NCBI GenBank assembly: GCA_001599815.1
Contig: BCIA01000006.1
Span: 1,924,961-1,988,960 of the forward strand
Direction of reading: 5' to 3'
Length of the DNA: 64,000 bases
From: Furcasterigmium furcatum
Taxonomy: Eukaryota > Ascomycota > Sordariomycetes > Glomerellales > Plectosphaerellaceae
Program-made: the position numbers and the translations under genes
Part shown: positions 1 to 10,067 of the stretch, piece by piece
Numbering within the stretch: position 1 is the stretch's first letter
How the letters are laid out: every line of letters begins with the position of its first letter
Notes under the pieces: generated by a model
What the model was told of the DNA's origin: nothing
The model's database searches: none
Seen by the model: the letters and a program-made list of their open reading frames with translations, nothing else

Positions 1-805
1 GCCGTCACTACTCTGAGCCTTGGAAACTTATCCGTGAAGTTGCGAATGCCCTCAGGGCTTGCAATGAGATTGAGAAAAAGGATGCGCTCTTCCGGCACGC
101 CACGAGACTTCAACACCTCGACCGCCATTATGGCGGACCCCCCTGAATCTATGTCAATGCTTGATTGTGGGTCGCAGTAGAACAAGACACCTACCGGTGG
201 CGAACATGGGATCGAGAAGAAGGACCCAGCGTTGAGATATGTCCTCGGGGAGTTTATCGTAGAATAGCTTGGGTTGAGCTGTCTCCTCGTCGCGCTGTAT
301 GAGAATCTTGCCAATGCGGACTGACCTGCAGCAGTCCCGCAGCCCCTGTTCCATGGCCTCGCCGGCACGCATGATCGAGACGCCACAAATCTTACCCTGG
401 AAGAGGAGGCCAGAGTATGTGCGACCAACAGGTGTTGTGACATCGTGTTCGATGGTTGGTAGGTGGTTCAGGCCTTCCTCGACGAGTAGGCGGATGATGC
501 GGTTGGAGTAGAAAATAAAGTCACCTCGCTCTGTGTTTCTGTCGCGAATGATCCTGCAATGGCACATGAGCCGCGTCCATCATTCAATGCACCGAGTTGC
601 CCCATTGGTTTCAGGGATATGGGCTGCGGATGACTTACGTGAGAAGAGCAATGAGTTGAGGCGTTTGCGGAAGGATATGGACATTGTCGATATTCATCTC
701 AGTAGACACAGTGGCAGAGGGTTTTTGACTGGCGGAGCGATACCCTGGGCCAACACTTTGCACCGGGCCAGAGGGCCTGGGAGGCTTGATAGAGCTGGAT
801 GCCAT
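1..805 (-). CDS. FUR1: Uracil phosphoribosyltransferase (partial, C-terminus off the left edge)
   Basis: Exons on the minus strand are 805-639, 553-195 and 142 to beyond base 1. Introns have GTAAGT and GTAGGT donors and CAG acceptors, and the reading frame is continuous. The enzyme converts uracil plus PRPP to UMP in cytosolic pyrimidine salvage and is the family that activates 5-fluorouracil. The visible 222 residues show the UPRT features: TIIRDRNTERGDF near the N-terminus, TPVGRTYSG, the GVSIMRAGEAME segment, and the PRPP-binding loop LLDPMFATGGSA. About 20 C-terminal residues are probably missing. It is divergent from the WAPL gene, with an 825-bp intergenic region between them. The start ATG at 805 is the first in frame with the conserved region. 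Confidence 0.93.
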
Positions 806-1630
806 GCTGTCTGTCGATGACGGAGCGAAGGGGGGGAGATTGTGGACGTGAACTCCCTGGGGCTCTGCTGGTTCACTGGAGAGTGTAAGGTGGTGAAGAA
901 GCTTTATCGATGGACAATGTGATGATAACGGACTGAGGAATCTGAGCTCGCGTGCCTCTTCATCGGTGACCTCCGACGCAACTCGGCAGCCCCACATCAT
1001 GCCTGCTGGATCGCGGCTTGGGGACAATAACACCTTCCCATTCCAGGACTGAGTAGCCGGCTGCCTTATTGCATGTTTCTCATAGTCAATTATTGAAGCT
1101 TCACTGCCTCCATATCTCCATAATAGGTACCCCTACCCATGTCACAGCGGCAGATGGAGGTCAGGAATAACTGTCGCGAGATCGACCCCATTTCGAAGTT
1201 GCTGAAGCACCTCCCCAACGAAGCCCTCGAATACCTACCCACAGCCCCCGCCATCTTTCTTTCCTAGTTTCCTTTTGATCTTCCGAATGAACACATGAGA
1301 CGAGACCATACTTTTCTAAGCGACCGAATGCCTGCTGCCTCAGACCCCCCATCCAATTAAAGACATCGGAGCCGGAGACGGTTGTTGCCAGGGCTCGCGT
1401 TTGCGCCGATTCCTTTGAGCTCGGGTCGCCCGCCGTCTTTCCTTCGCAAAATACCAACACCTCCCAAGGCCCCTTCCTCCGACTCGACCCCCGCTCGACA
1501 TATCCAGCACTACGCCCTACCGATGGGGAGACATTGAACTAGAAGAGGCAACCGGCTCCGCGAACGTCGCGCCTTCCGATGCTTGACAGCTTTCCCCTTA
1601 TACTCGCCTTCCAACACCACAGAATTTGAA
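806..1630. other. Divergent intergenic region FUR1/WAPL
   Basis: This 825-bp stretch separates the start codons of two divergent genes and should hold both promoters. Short ORFs are present but none resembles a known protein. An ORF reading from 1583 begins with TTG, not ATG, and is only the 5' extension of the WAPL frame. I see no clear TATA box. Confidence 0.5.
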
Positions 1631-4120
1631 ATGGCGGCCGAAGGGAAGACACCACGGAATCCCCTAGACAGTGCGCTCGTGGACCGAAGCCGAGCGGCCC
1701 CGAACGGAATGCGCAGCCCAGGCCCTGAGCTGACGGCGGCGAGAGGGAAGCGCGTGTACGGTGCTGCCGGCCTGCGCTCCTCCAAAGCCTCCCTCTCGGC
1801 CATGACAAAATCTGAACTGGACGATATATACTCGCTTGGTTCTGATGATGATGATGGGGAACAGGATTCAAGGCGGCGCAAGATGCTAAAGAAGGCCAAG
1901 ACTGATGTTGGAAACCGAACCCGAGCCACTCACGGTGGCACCCAGCCGACTCTTCCCCCTTTAAAGGCGACCACACTGGAAAGTAAACCAACCCTTCAAC
2001 GGTCAACGTCCGATATCAGCAGCAAGCCGCCAACGATTCAACGAAGGGCTTTTGCCGCAAGCTCCTCAGACACACGTGTGTCGTCAACGCAAACGATCGC
2101 TGGCGGAGCTGCGGCGACCATTTCATCGAACTCTCGCCGCCGTCCCAAGTCCCCCGTCAACCATACAGACCAACCACGCGCGCCGATATCTCGTACAATG
2201 AGCGAGGGCTCCCTTCTCAAGTCATTGCCGCGTGCCCCATCACCCACCAAGCCTTCGATACCAGCCAGGAAGCCGAAGCCTGGGCGTATCAGACTCATCG
2301 ACCGCTTAGCGGCGCAAGTTGAAGAGAGTTCTGACTCTGATGTCGACAGGGACATCGACGGGCAACGACACAAGACCCTGTCCATGAAAGGGGATTTGCA
2401 TTCAATTGTCAATTCGCCCACAACACCTCAGCGAGGGGGGGAATCCGCGCCGAAGCTATCCACCCAACCCGCGCAGGGTGTCAGGAGGACAAACGTCAAA
2501 ACATACTCGCAGCAGAGATCGATCCGCACAGAAAGCGGTGACGACAATGTTCTAGGAGGACTTGGATCTCTCGATGCTGATCTCACGCCGTCGACCAAGC
2601 TTGGCAAGCTTGATGCATTCTCTTTCGACGATGACGAAATGGAAGACGTCCGTCCGAAGGGAGGCATACTCGGACTTCACGCATTACGACAAGCTGGTGC
2701 TAATCATCGCTTCTCCAATGACTTGCATGATCTGTTTGAGAGGGTCGGGGTTCCCCGTGCCGCCGACTCGGCCTCGGCGCGGTCCAGACGGTCAGCCCTG
2801 CTTGAGTTGGGTCGCAAGCTGCAGGAAAGGAAGTTTGTGTCCCAATTTTGCGACGACGGCTCCAAAGATGCGATATTCCGTCAAATCGGCAACGAGAAGG
2901 ACCTTATCAATGCCTTCGTGCTTGTGTCGGCCTTGATAGTACTTCTTGCGCATTCTGCAGCACCGCATCTCGTGGACCAATTATTCGATGGCGGCCTAGA
3001 CAAGCTGCTCGCACGGATGCTTGATGTCGATTCAGACATCACCGACCTTGCACGTCAGAGGCAGAGCAACCTGTCCAAGCACGGCCAGGCATGTTTGCAG
3101 ACATTAAAGTCTGCTCTTATCCAGAGCAATAACATATGGGGTCCCGGGGTGCCGCCCGCTAAGGTATCTACACGGACCCTTGCTCTGAAGGCACTCTCCA
3201 TGTCATGCAAGACTACCAACGCGCCGTCGACAGCGGAAGCCTTGAGACTACTGACCCCCTCACTATTCAGCGTGGTAAGGGCCGGCAGGGCCAGACTTGA
3301 AGAAGCTGGATCAGACGAGCAGAGTTATCTCCTTGATCTTGAATTGTCGCTTTCATTGCTCCAGGGCATCTCTGTCGCGGCATTGGAGAGTGAGGATAGC
3401 TCCAACTGGTTGGACCAGTGCCTTCCATCCATCGCAGCTATTCTTTCGAGCGTGGTTGATGTGTCGACCCCAGAGGTTGTGGAGGTCGAGTCGCAGGCGC
3501 TCAAGCTGGCAATGAACACGTCGAACAGCGCCTTGTCAGCGGGCATGTATGGATCGGACCGCCTGTTGCGGAAGCTGGCCCGAGTAGCGCTGCTGCGGTT
3601 CCAGGAATTGCACTCGAGTGTCAGCCAGGGCAAGTTCCCGACAGATCTCTACGGGCGGCTTGTTCTCGTCCTGGGACTGCTCATCAACGTTACCGAGCAC
3701 AGCCCATCCTCGCGGGAACAAATTGGTAGCTGGGAAGACAGCGACACGTCTTCTCTTGAAGGCCTCGTCACGATATACCTCGATCACCGGGAGTCAAGCG
3801 GAAAGGTAAGAGCCAGATTCGGAATATGCGGGATAGGCGGAGTGCTAACAATCGGCAAGGCCGATTCATACGAGCAAACGTCACTTGCCGTGGCCCACGG
3901 ATACCTGGCTATTTTGTTGGGATACATATCGATGGATGACCGCACTCGACGCTGGCTGCTGGCCAAGAGCGGTGGCAAGGGAACTCAGTATCTCCTGAGC
4001 TCCATCCGTGAGTTCATGGCCCTGCATGAGAAGGTAGCAGACGCGGCAACAGACGACATGGCTACGAGTCTTGGGCGTCTGGTCAACGAGCTTCAAGTCA
4101 AATCAAGAACAGAAGCGTAG
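1631..4120 (+). CDS. WAPL: WAPL-domain cohesin release factor
   Basis: This is a Wings-apart-like (Wapl/Rad61) protein, which binds Pds5-cohesin in the nucleus and opens the ring to release it from chromatin. The start is the ATG at 1631 (context TTGAAATGGCGGCC); the open frame upstream has only a TTG. The N-terminal ~340 residues are basic, Ser/Pro-rich and look disordered. The WAPL helical-repeat domain begins near residue 343 (GGILGLHALRQAGANHRFSN) and runs almost to the C-terminus, including AVAHGYLAILLGYISMD. Unspliced length is 829 aa. A 54-nt in-frame candidate intron at 3806-3859 (GTAAGA donor, GCTAAC branch point, AAG acceptor) would remove 18 residues and join SSGK to ADSYEQ, leaving 811 aa. 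That junction is a better fit to what I know of the family, so I think it is spliced. Confidence 0.88.
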   Translation: MAAEGKTPRNPLDSALVDRSRAAPNGMRSPGPELTAARGKRVYGAAGLRSSKASLSAMTKSELDDIYSLGSDDDDGEQDSRRRKMLKKAKTDVGNRTRATHGGTQPTLPPLKATTLESKPTLQRSTSDISSKPPTIQRRAFAASSSDTRVSSTQTIAGGAAATISSNSRRRPKSPVNHTDQPRAPISRTMSEGSLLKSLPRAPSPTKPSIPARKPKPGRIRLIDRLAAQVEESSDSDVDRDIDGQRHKTLSMKGDLHSIVNSPTTPQRGGESAPKLSTQPAQGVRRTNVKTYSQQRSIRTESGDDNVLGGLGSLDADLTPSTKLGKLDAFSFDDDEMEDVRPKGGILGLHALRQAGANHRFSNDLHDLFERVGVPRAADSASARSRRSALLELGRKLQERKFVSQFCDDGSKDAIFRQIGNEKDLINAFVLVSALIVLLAHSAAPHLVDQLFDGGLDKLLARMLDVDSDITDLARQRQSNLSKHGQACLQTLKSALIQSNNIWGPGVPPAKVSTRTLALKALSMSCKTTNAPSTAEALRLLTPSLFSVVRAGRARLEEAGSDEQSYLLDLELSLSLLQGISVAALESEDSSNWLDQCLPSIAAILSSVVDVSTPEVVEVESQALKLAMNTSNSALSAGMYGSDRLLRKLARVALLRFQELHSSVSQGKFPTDLYGRLVLVLGLLINVTEHSPSSREQIGSWEDSDTSSLEGLVTIYLDHRESSGKVRARFGICGIGGVLTIGKADSYEQTSLAVAHGYLAILLGYISMDDRTRRWLLAKSGGKGTQYLLSSIREFMALHEKVADAATDDMATSLGRLVNELQVKSRTEA

Positions 4121-4730
4121 GAGGAAATATTTCAATGTTCAACGACGGACACGATTCAGGGTATCAGAGGCCTCCAGTGCCTCGACGCCGTACCTCGTGC
4201 AATGACTTGATGCTCTTGGAGCATGTGGAGACACGAGTACCATGACTAGCTGGATCTTTATCGAGCGGGATATTCTCCGATGCATTTGCAGAACGATGCC
4301 GTGTTGTGAGTGATACTATATTGTATCTTCAGCAAATTCGCAGCGGATGTTTTGAGTGCCCCGCTAAACGTGCATGACCGGGGATAAATATGGAGACGTC
4401 GTCACGGTCGGGTTCACACACTCTACATCAGTTCTAATGTGTGTTCGTACCTGTGTCCCCAACCTAGTAGGAGGGGGGTACCCATGCAACCCGCTAAAGC
4501 GCCCCGAGTGCCCCGCGGTGCGCCCCTGTTCTTCCAGACGTCAGCCACAGAAGCCAAGGGTCATCAGCCGAGTCCCCTCCCACTTCAACCTCGTCGTCAC
4601 ATGTAGTCCTTGCCGACATTTGGATACAGCCTCTCCTACAGACATTCGCTTGCCCTACCGGTCGAATTGTAGCCTACTAGACGTAACTTCGCATCTTGGT
4701 CCGGACAGCTTCTACGACTCCGACTTCGCA
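4121..4730. other. Intergenic region WAPL/RHB1
   Basis: These 610 bp hold the WAPL 3' end and the RHB1 promoter and leader. The 150 bp before the RHB1 start are pyrimidine-rich, as is common in fungal leaders. An ORF at 4374-4862 overlaps the first RHB1 exon but shows no recognisable family, so I do not call it a gene. Confidence 0.4.
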
Positions 4731-5460
4731 ATGCCTGGCCCCAAGAACAGAAAGATCGCAATTGTCGGCAGCCGCTCCGTCGGTAAGTCTGCTTTGCTCA
4801 GCCGGCAAAGCTCGCAAGCGTTGAGCGAGCTACCGTCATCAGAACATACGCTGCTGCATTGACCACCTATGCTGACACTCTCATTCCCCCAGGTAAATCG
4901 TCCCTCGCAGTCCAGTTTGTGGACGGGCACTTCGTCGACAGCTACTATCCCACCATCGAGAATACATTTAGCAAGACAATCAAATACAAGGGGCAGGAGT
5001 TTGCGACGGAGATTGTTGATACTGCGGGCCAGGATGAATATAGCATCCTCAACTCCAAGCATTTCATAGGCATCCATGGCTACATGCTGGTGTACTCGGT
5101 CTCGTCTCTCCCCTCGTTCGAGATGGTTCAGGTCATCCGCGACAAGATTTTGAATCACCTGGTGCGTTCCCCTCCCCCTCAGGTGTTGGTGTACGGTTTG
5201 GCTGACGATGGTCATCGCAGGGCACCGAATCTGTCCCCATCGTCATCGTGGGCAACAAGAGCGATTTGCGCCCAGAACAGCGACAAGTCAGCGCAGAGGA
5301 AGGAAAGAGGGTATCGGATAAGCTCCAGTGCGGCTGGACCGAGGCGAGCGCTCGGTACAACGAGAACGTGGGCAAGGCATTTGAGATACTCATCGGCCAG
5401 ATCGAGAAGGCCCAGAATCCCAACGAGGCCACTGAGGCGGGCAAGTGTACCCTGATGTAG
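4731..5460 (+). CDS. RHB1: Rheb-type small GTPase
   Basis: Exons are 4731-4782, 4893-5161 and 5221-5460 and give 186 aa. Rheb is a Ras-family GTPase on endomembranes that activates TOR complex 1 and, in fungi, affects basic amino acid uptake. The G1 box reads GSRSVGKSS, with the arginine characteristic of Rheb in place of the Ras glycine. Switch I is YYPTIENTFSK, G3 is DTAGQDEYS, G4 is GNKSD. The C-terminus is the CaaX box CTLM, so the protein should be farnesylated. The first intron splits the P-loop, between the Val and Gly of SVGKSS. The start ATG at 4731 gives a normal short N-terminus (MPGPKNRKIAIVG). Confidence 0.95.
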
Positions 5461-6616
5461 CGGCTCCAGTCATATGGTGCCGTGGCCACGGGAGAGCCAG
5501 GATTCATTCTCTTATACGTTTGCGGGCGGGATGGGCCCGTGTCAGGCCTCCCCCGTGTCAGGCCTCCTCACCCCCGGCAGGTCAGACCGCTAGGCACGTG
5601 CCCAGAAGATATCTGCGCCTATGGGTCTTGCCAGGCCCAGCAGGTGCGTCGAAGGGCTGGCCATTCGCGGCCGAGGATGAAATTGCGGCAATGGGCCGTC
5701 TGGGAGTGCGGTGCTGCGATGACCTCTGGGGCTGCAGCGGGGGGCATGGTGTCCTCGGTAGTGCGAGTGCAGGCGTGTGGCAAACCACCTCTGGCCCGGG
5801 TTCTTCCTGCAGGTACGCCGATATAGCTTTTCTGCACTCCCTACCAGACGTATTTTCTGTATTAGTGGTGTTTTATCTGGTAGGTATGTCGGTCGGTACA
5901 TGAGCGCAGCGCAGCGGTCGCCTGGCTACTTGGCCAGTCGAGCTGCATGTGGTGGGCGTTCAGTGTGTAAGCTGTGCTGCTATTGTGGTTATGTTTTCTA
6001 AGAAACGGCGGCAGAACACCCGGAATTTGATAGACTATGAACCCCAGATGCGTACCTAGCCCCTGACGCCGTCCCGTGCCGAGGAAGCTATTGCCAAGTG
6101 GACCGGGTCGTTAGTACTGGGTCTTTCCAGAAGGTGAGGGCTCATGTCCCCGTGGTGTTATGCAGCTCAGCCGGACATCCAGTGGTGTCTTGGGTATAAA
6201 TCCGTGGCAGCTATCAGCCCGGTTCCGGGCTTGTACCGTGACGGAATCAGCCGTGTGCAGCGAGCTGCAGGCACTGTGGGCTCCTTTGTCCAGTGGGCAT
6301 CCCCGTGGTTAAACTTCAATGGCAATCACCTCAGTACCTAACCATTGGCCTCTTCAAAGACACGGCTCCCTGCAGCTTACATGGGCACAGCGCCCGCCCT
6401 TGCCCACCCGGCGACGATGTCCTCCGTTTTCCCTGGTACTTCCTACTGGTAGGCCGTTCTATCGTCCCTCGAACACCTGCAGTTGGAGTCTCGCTCATCT
6501 GGGGCATATTTGCAAGTCGAGCGTCGCATCACCTCACCCCGCATCAGACTCTAACCTCCGGGGCAGGCAGAAATCGTGGGCACGCGTGTGAAAAGAAGGC
6601 CCGGGAGAGCTAGGCA
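5461..6616. other. Intergenic region before the C78 peptidase
   Basis: This 1.16-kb stretch has no convincing gene. It contains a short tandem duplication around 5535-5570 in which GTGTCAGGCCTCC occurs twice. A TATAAA lies at 6195-6200, about 420 bp before the next start. I looked here for the zinc-finger exon expected upstream of a C78 peptidase and did not find a Cys-x2-Cys finger in any forward frame. Confidence 0.4.
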
Positions 6617-8140
6617 ATGAAACGACCTCCGGTCGCCGCCGATACCAACGCCTTGGGCTCTGGCAGCCAGATGCCATTGCCTGGGGATGCTAAGATGGCC
6701 CGAAAGCCACCTGGAGCCGGAAGCAAGTCTCCTCCGGGCAGGGGAGAGGCATACCAGACAGGCCGAGATGCTGGAGGCCTTCTGGGCCGAGTCGGGCGAA
6801 GACTGTTTGGCGCTGAATCACTCAGGCGGGCCGCACCCCAGCGGAATCAGCTACTAGGTGTAAGTCAGTCAGACACATGGAAGTCCTGCTGCGCTGCTTG
6901 TGGGTGGATTCCACATCGCCAGCGGCAACATACCTTGAGACTGGGGCAGTCACTGAAGAAATGTCCACAGAAACATGAGCTCGGACAATACGCGAGGGAG
7001 GTGAGAATGCCTGCGAGCCTGGTCTCGCTTCTTCACACAGGCGGTGAGGTCAGAACTGCTGGTGAGCACCTGCCTACTTATCTGGTACCTTGAAGCAAAC
7101 TCCCAGCTCACACAGACCCAGGCGTGCTCGACGTCCTTCGGCAACTTCTCCTCCAGAACGCCGCCACCAAGCATGCCTACCTTTGTGACCCCGCCGTGCA
7201 GCATATTTCCAAGCTGAGAGGTGAAGGTGAGTGGTCAGAAATCCTGGCCGCAGGAGTCACTTGTTCATCGAAACGACAGGGGGGTTCTGCGGATACCGCA
7301 ACATACAAATGCTTGTCTCGTACATCAACGGCGCCAGCGGGGAAGGGCATACCCACTTCCGGGGACAGATCCCGACCATCTTCGAAATACAGGACATGAT
7401 AGAGACGGCCTGGGACAAGGGAATCAACCCTCGGGGCCGCGCCGAAACTGGCGGTATCCGAGGGACGCGGAAATATATTGGCACTGCGGAAGTGAGCTAC
7501 GTCCCAATGGCAGGCCCTGACGAGACCCAGCGTTGACGCGAACATGTCCTAGGCACAAGCCATGCTCAAAGGTCTGGATATACCGTGAGTAACGCAGCCA
7601 AGCTGAATATGGCTATCGAGTCGGGGGCTGATAATCATCCAGCTGCAATGCCCAAGCATACACGCACCAAGAAGCGGCGAGGGCCCGGACCGAGTTGTTG
7701 AGAGATGTGGAACGATATTTTCAAAGTGATGTGCAGTTTGAGCCCCAGGAAAAGGTCTCATGCACGAAGCTTGCACCCATATACTTCCAGCATCAAGGTC
7801 AGTGCGAACGCCGACCGTCTGAGTCCTCACTACCACATCATCAACTAAGCGGCGATCAGGACACTCAATGACCATAATCGGTCTCGAGAGATTGGCAGAT
7901 GGGTCGACCAACTTGCTCGTCTTCGACCCCTCCCGAGGCGATTCCGCTGCGGTAACACGAGTGATCGGGCACGATTTCAGCTTTGACGACCCGAATGCCG
8001 CGCTCTCTCCGTATCGACGAGGTCTCAGGTACCTGAAAAAGTACCGAGAGTTCGAGACCCTGCGGTGAGTGACGCCCTGCTGCCTTGGACCACGGACACG
8101 GCTAACATACGTGCATAGCCTGGGCCTTCCCATCTCCTAA
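6617..8140 (+). CDS. C78-family (ZUP1/UFSP-like) cysteine peptidase
   Basis: Exons are 6617-7061, 7116-7226, 7280-7491, 7553-7584, 7643-7797, 7860-8064 and 8119-8140, all with GT-AG introns of 53-62 nt. An optional in-frame 90-nt intron at 6860-6949 would join QLLG to SLKKCPQKHELG. The family includes UFM1-specific proteases and ZUP1/ZUFSP, a K63-linkage deubiquitinase acting in genome maintenance. The catalytic residues are visible: Cys in GGFCGYRNIQML, His in GHSMTIIG and Asp in LLVFDPS, along with ETGGIRGTRKYIGT. Upstream lies the ELGQYAREVRMPASLVSLL segment typical of fungal members. The expected N-terminal zinc finger is not visible, so the true start may be further upstream or the finger has been lost. 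Since fungi generally lack UFM1, a ubiquitin-directed role is more likely (inference). Its stop is 27 bp from the HAM1 stop. Confidence 0.82.
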
Positions 8141-8167
8141 GTGACCCGGCCAGGGGAGGCCGGGCTG

Positions 8168-9024
8168 TCAGGCCCTTTGCTCCGCAAACCAGGCTTGAAG
8201 CTTGCCCAGGGCAACGCCTCGGTGGGAGATCTTGTTTTTCTCAGCCTTGTCCATTTCGGCGTACCTTTCAAGATTAGCACACCATCACATGCGGACCGAA
8301 GAGGGGACCTACGTCTTGCCCTCGTATTCGAAAACGGCATCCCAGCCTGCGTCTAGTCAGCATGGTCGGTTCAATGCTCCCCGTAAACGGATTGGTGGTG
8401 TGAGTTGACTTGCCAAAGTCGGGGGGTCCTCGCGCTGGCACAATCTTGCCCTGGGCCCTGGTTAACATCACTACGTAGCGGAGGCGGACTGTTGGGCACA
8501 AACTCTGGTTCGGCCCTGGAAGAGGACGGGTTCTTGTCCGGGGCCAGCTGCATACGCAAAGGTGCACACGGCGTCGGCAGACTTGTCGTCATACGCGGCG
8601 AGGAGATTGTTCAGCCCCTCATGGCCGACGGTCTGCATAAACCACTTGCTATCACGCTCGAGTTAGATCTCAAACCTTGGGGCTCAGTAGCGGACAGCTT
8701 GGTAGCATACATGTACGGCCCTGGTAGATCGCCAAGTGCCTTGTAGCATAGACATGTGTCCTCGACTAGAACGGGGCCGTTGATCTACTAGACCTGTCAG
8801 CATCCATGACAAGCAGTCACATAACACCTCCATGTCCGTGCACTGACGGTCTCGGCAGCCTTGCGACATTTGGCTCTAGTGACATCCTCGACGGTGCCCT
8901 GGACCTCTTCGATGTCGATGGCCTGGCTATTGACTGTGATTGCCGGCTCCAGGATCGCCTTGACCTCTCGGAGCTTGTTGGCGTTGCCGGTGATGAAGTT
9001 GACTGTTGGAGGGGGAGCCATCAT
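8168..9024 (-). CDS. HAM1: Inosine triphosphate pyrophosphatase
   Basis: Six exons: 9024-8848, 8784-8711, 8648-8504, 8450-8414, 8346-8313 and 8264-8168, giving 187 aa, the usual size. The enzyme hydrolyses ITP, dITP and XTP to monophosphates, removing deaminated purines from the nucleotide pool. The signature FITGNANKLREVKAIL is near the N-terminus. GPVLVEDT, HEGLNNLLAAYDDKSADAVCTF, GKIVPARGP, WDAVFEYEGKTYAEM and NKISHRG follow in the family order. Two introns are unusual. The one at 8347-8413 begins with GC (GCAAGT), and no GT donor keeps the frame. The one at 8265-8312 ends in AAG, and reading through it meets an in-frame stop. The start could be 9024 or the adjacent ATG at 9021. Confidence 0.93.
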
Positions 9025-9389
9025 CAGCGAGCGGAGAGGGGAATACTGGCGCAATGATGACTAGTACTCTGCGGCGGCGAGGCAAAGAGAGGGCCGGCGG
9101 GGGGAGGGGGGTTCAAGATGGGCCGTGACGCTGATGAGGCTTGTCGGCGGGAACTTGAGTGTAGTAGATAAGGTGGGTTTGAACTGAAGCAGTCTTGTGG
9201 CACACTGGCACCTTTTTCTAGATTAATCCGCGGACCCGCTCCTGCCTGATTAGGAGCGAGGACGTTCCAATGGTGGGACAACCACCCCGTGCAACTGCAA
9301 CGGGACTCGCAGGCGGAGACAGACTGTCACCCAAATCTCAGCAAATACCAGTGTCATACAAATCATTAATTATAGGACAGACCCTTTGA
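9025..9389. other. Intergenic region HAM1/FAP7
   Basis: These 365 bp between two minus-strand genes should hold the HAM1 promoter and the FAP7 3' end. No gene is visible. The only ORF spanning it is a 5' extension of the HAM1 frame. Confidence 0.4.
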
Positions 9390-10067
9390 TCATGAGTTGG
9401 CCGTGTTGTCCTTCTTCCACTGCTCTAGCCATCCCTCAACTCGCCCAACATTGGCCTCCATCTCGTCTGCCGTATTGCTCGTCAGTTCCACGACGATTTC
9501 GCCGGCAAAGGCCTCCCTTGCTTCCGCCAACAACACTTCCATGATCTCTGAGTCCAGGTTTTCCTGCAGCTTCGCCTCCGGGTACTTCCTAGTAAGCGCA
9601 GCATGTCAGTCGTCATGAGCTCCAGCAGCGAGCGTCCGCATATCCATGCCAGGTCGTCGCACTCAGAGGCTCGAACACTCACCTCGCAGTCAGCCGATCA
9701 TACAGCGTGGTAGAATCAACCCTCAGGACGACTACCAGGTCAATCCAGCTCTCCGGGAACAGGTCGCAGGCATGCCAGTCAATCAGATAGCCTCCGCTGG
9801 GCACCTCGTCTTCCAGGGCATCGAGGAGCTAGGCATTTGGTCAGCTGCGGATGTCGGTGGGACGCATCAGGCGAGACTCACCTTGTCTTCGTCGACTATC
9901 CAGCACGAGTAGTCTTCGTCCCAGCCATCATGGCACTCCTTGTCCTTCACCACCTGGTTGATAGAAAGGTGCTTCAAGCCTGTGCGCTTGGCGATCTCCT
10001 CACAGTGTGTCGTCTTTCCCACACCAGGCGTGCCTGTGACGATGATATTGGGAGCGGACCGGCCCAT
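9390..10067 (-). CDS. FAP7: FAP7/AK6-type adenylate kinase, 40S maturation factor
   Basis: Exons are 10067-9882, 9828-9683 and 9588-9390, giving 176 aa. FAP7 (human AK6/CINAP) is an atypical adenylate kinase and ATPase that binds Rps14 and drives the last 18S rRNA cleavage in cytoplasmic pre-40S particles. The P-loop GTPGVGKTTHCEEIA is at residues ~12-26. LSINQVVKD and GYLIDWHACDLFPESWIDLVVVLRV-type segments follow, with an LTARKYPEAKLQENLDSEIM helix. The last intron is longer (94 nt) than its neighbours. The protein ends in an acidic/Trp-containing helix (VEGWLEQWKKD). The ATG at 10067 begins right at the conserved core. Confidence 0.94.

Noticed and set aside
1583..1630. N-terminal extension of WAPL from 1583
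   Set aside because: The codon at 1583 is TTG; the first ATG in good context is 1631.
6319..6616. Zinc-finger exon of the C78 peptidase upstream of 6617
   Set aside because: All three forward frames were read. Cys and His are sparse and not in C-x2-C...H order, and stops interrupt, so no exon could be supported.
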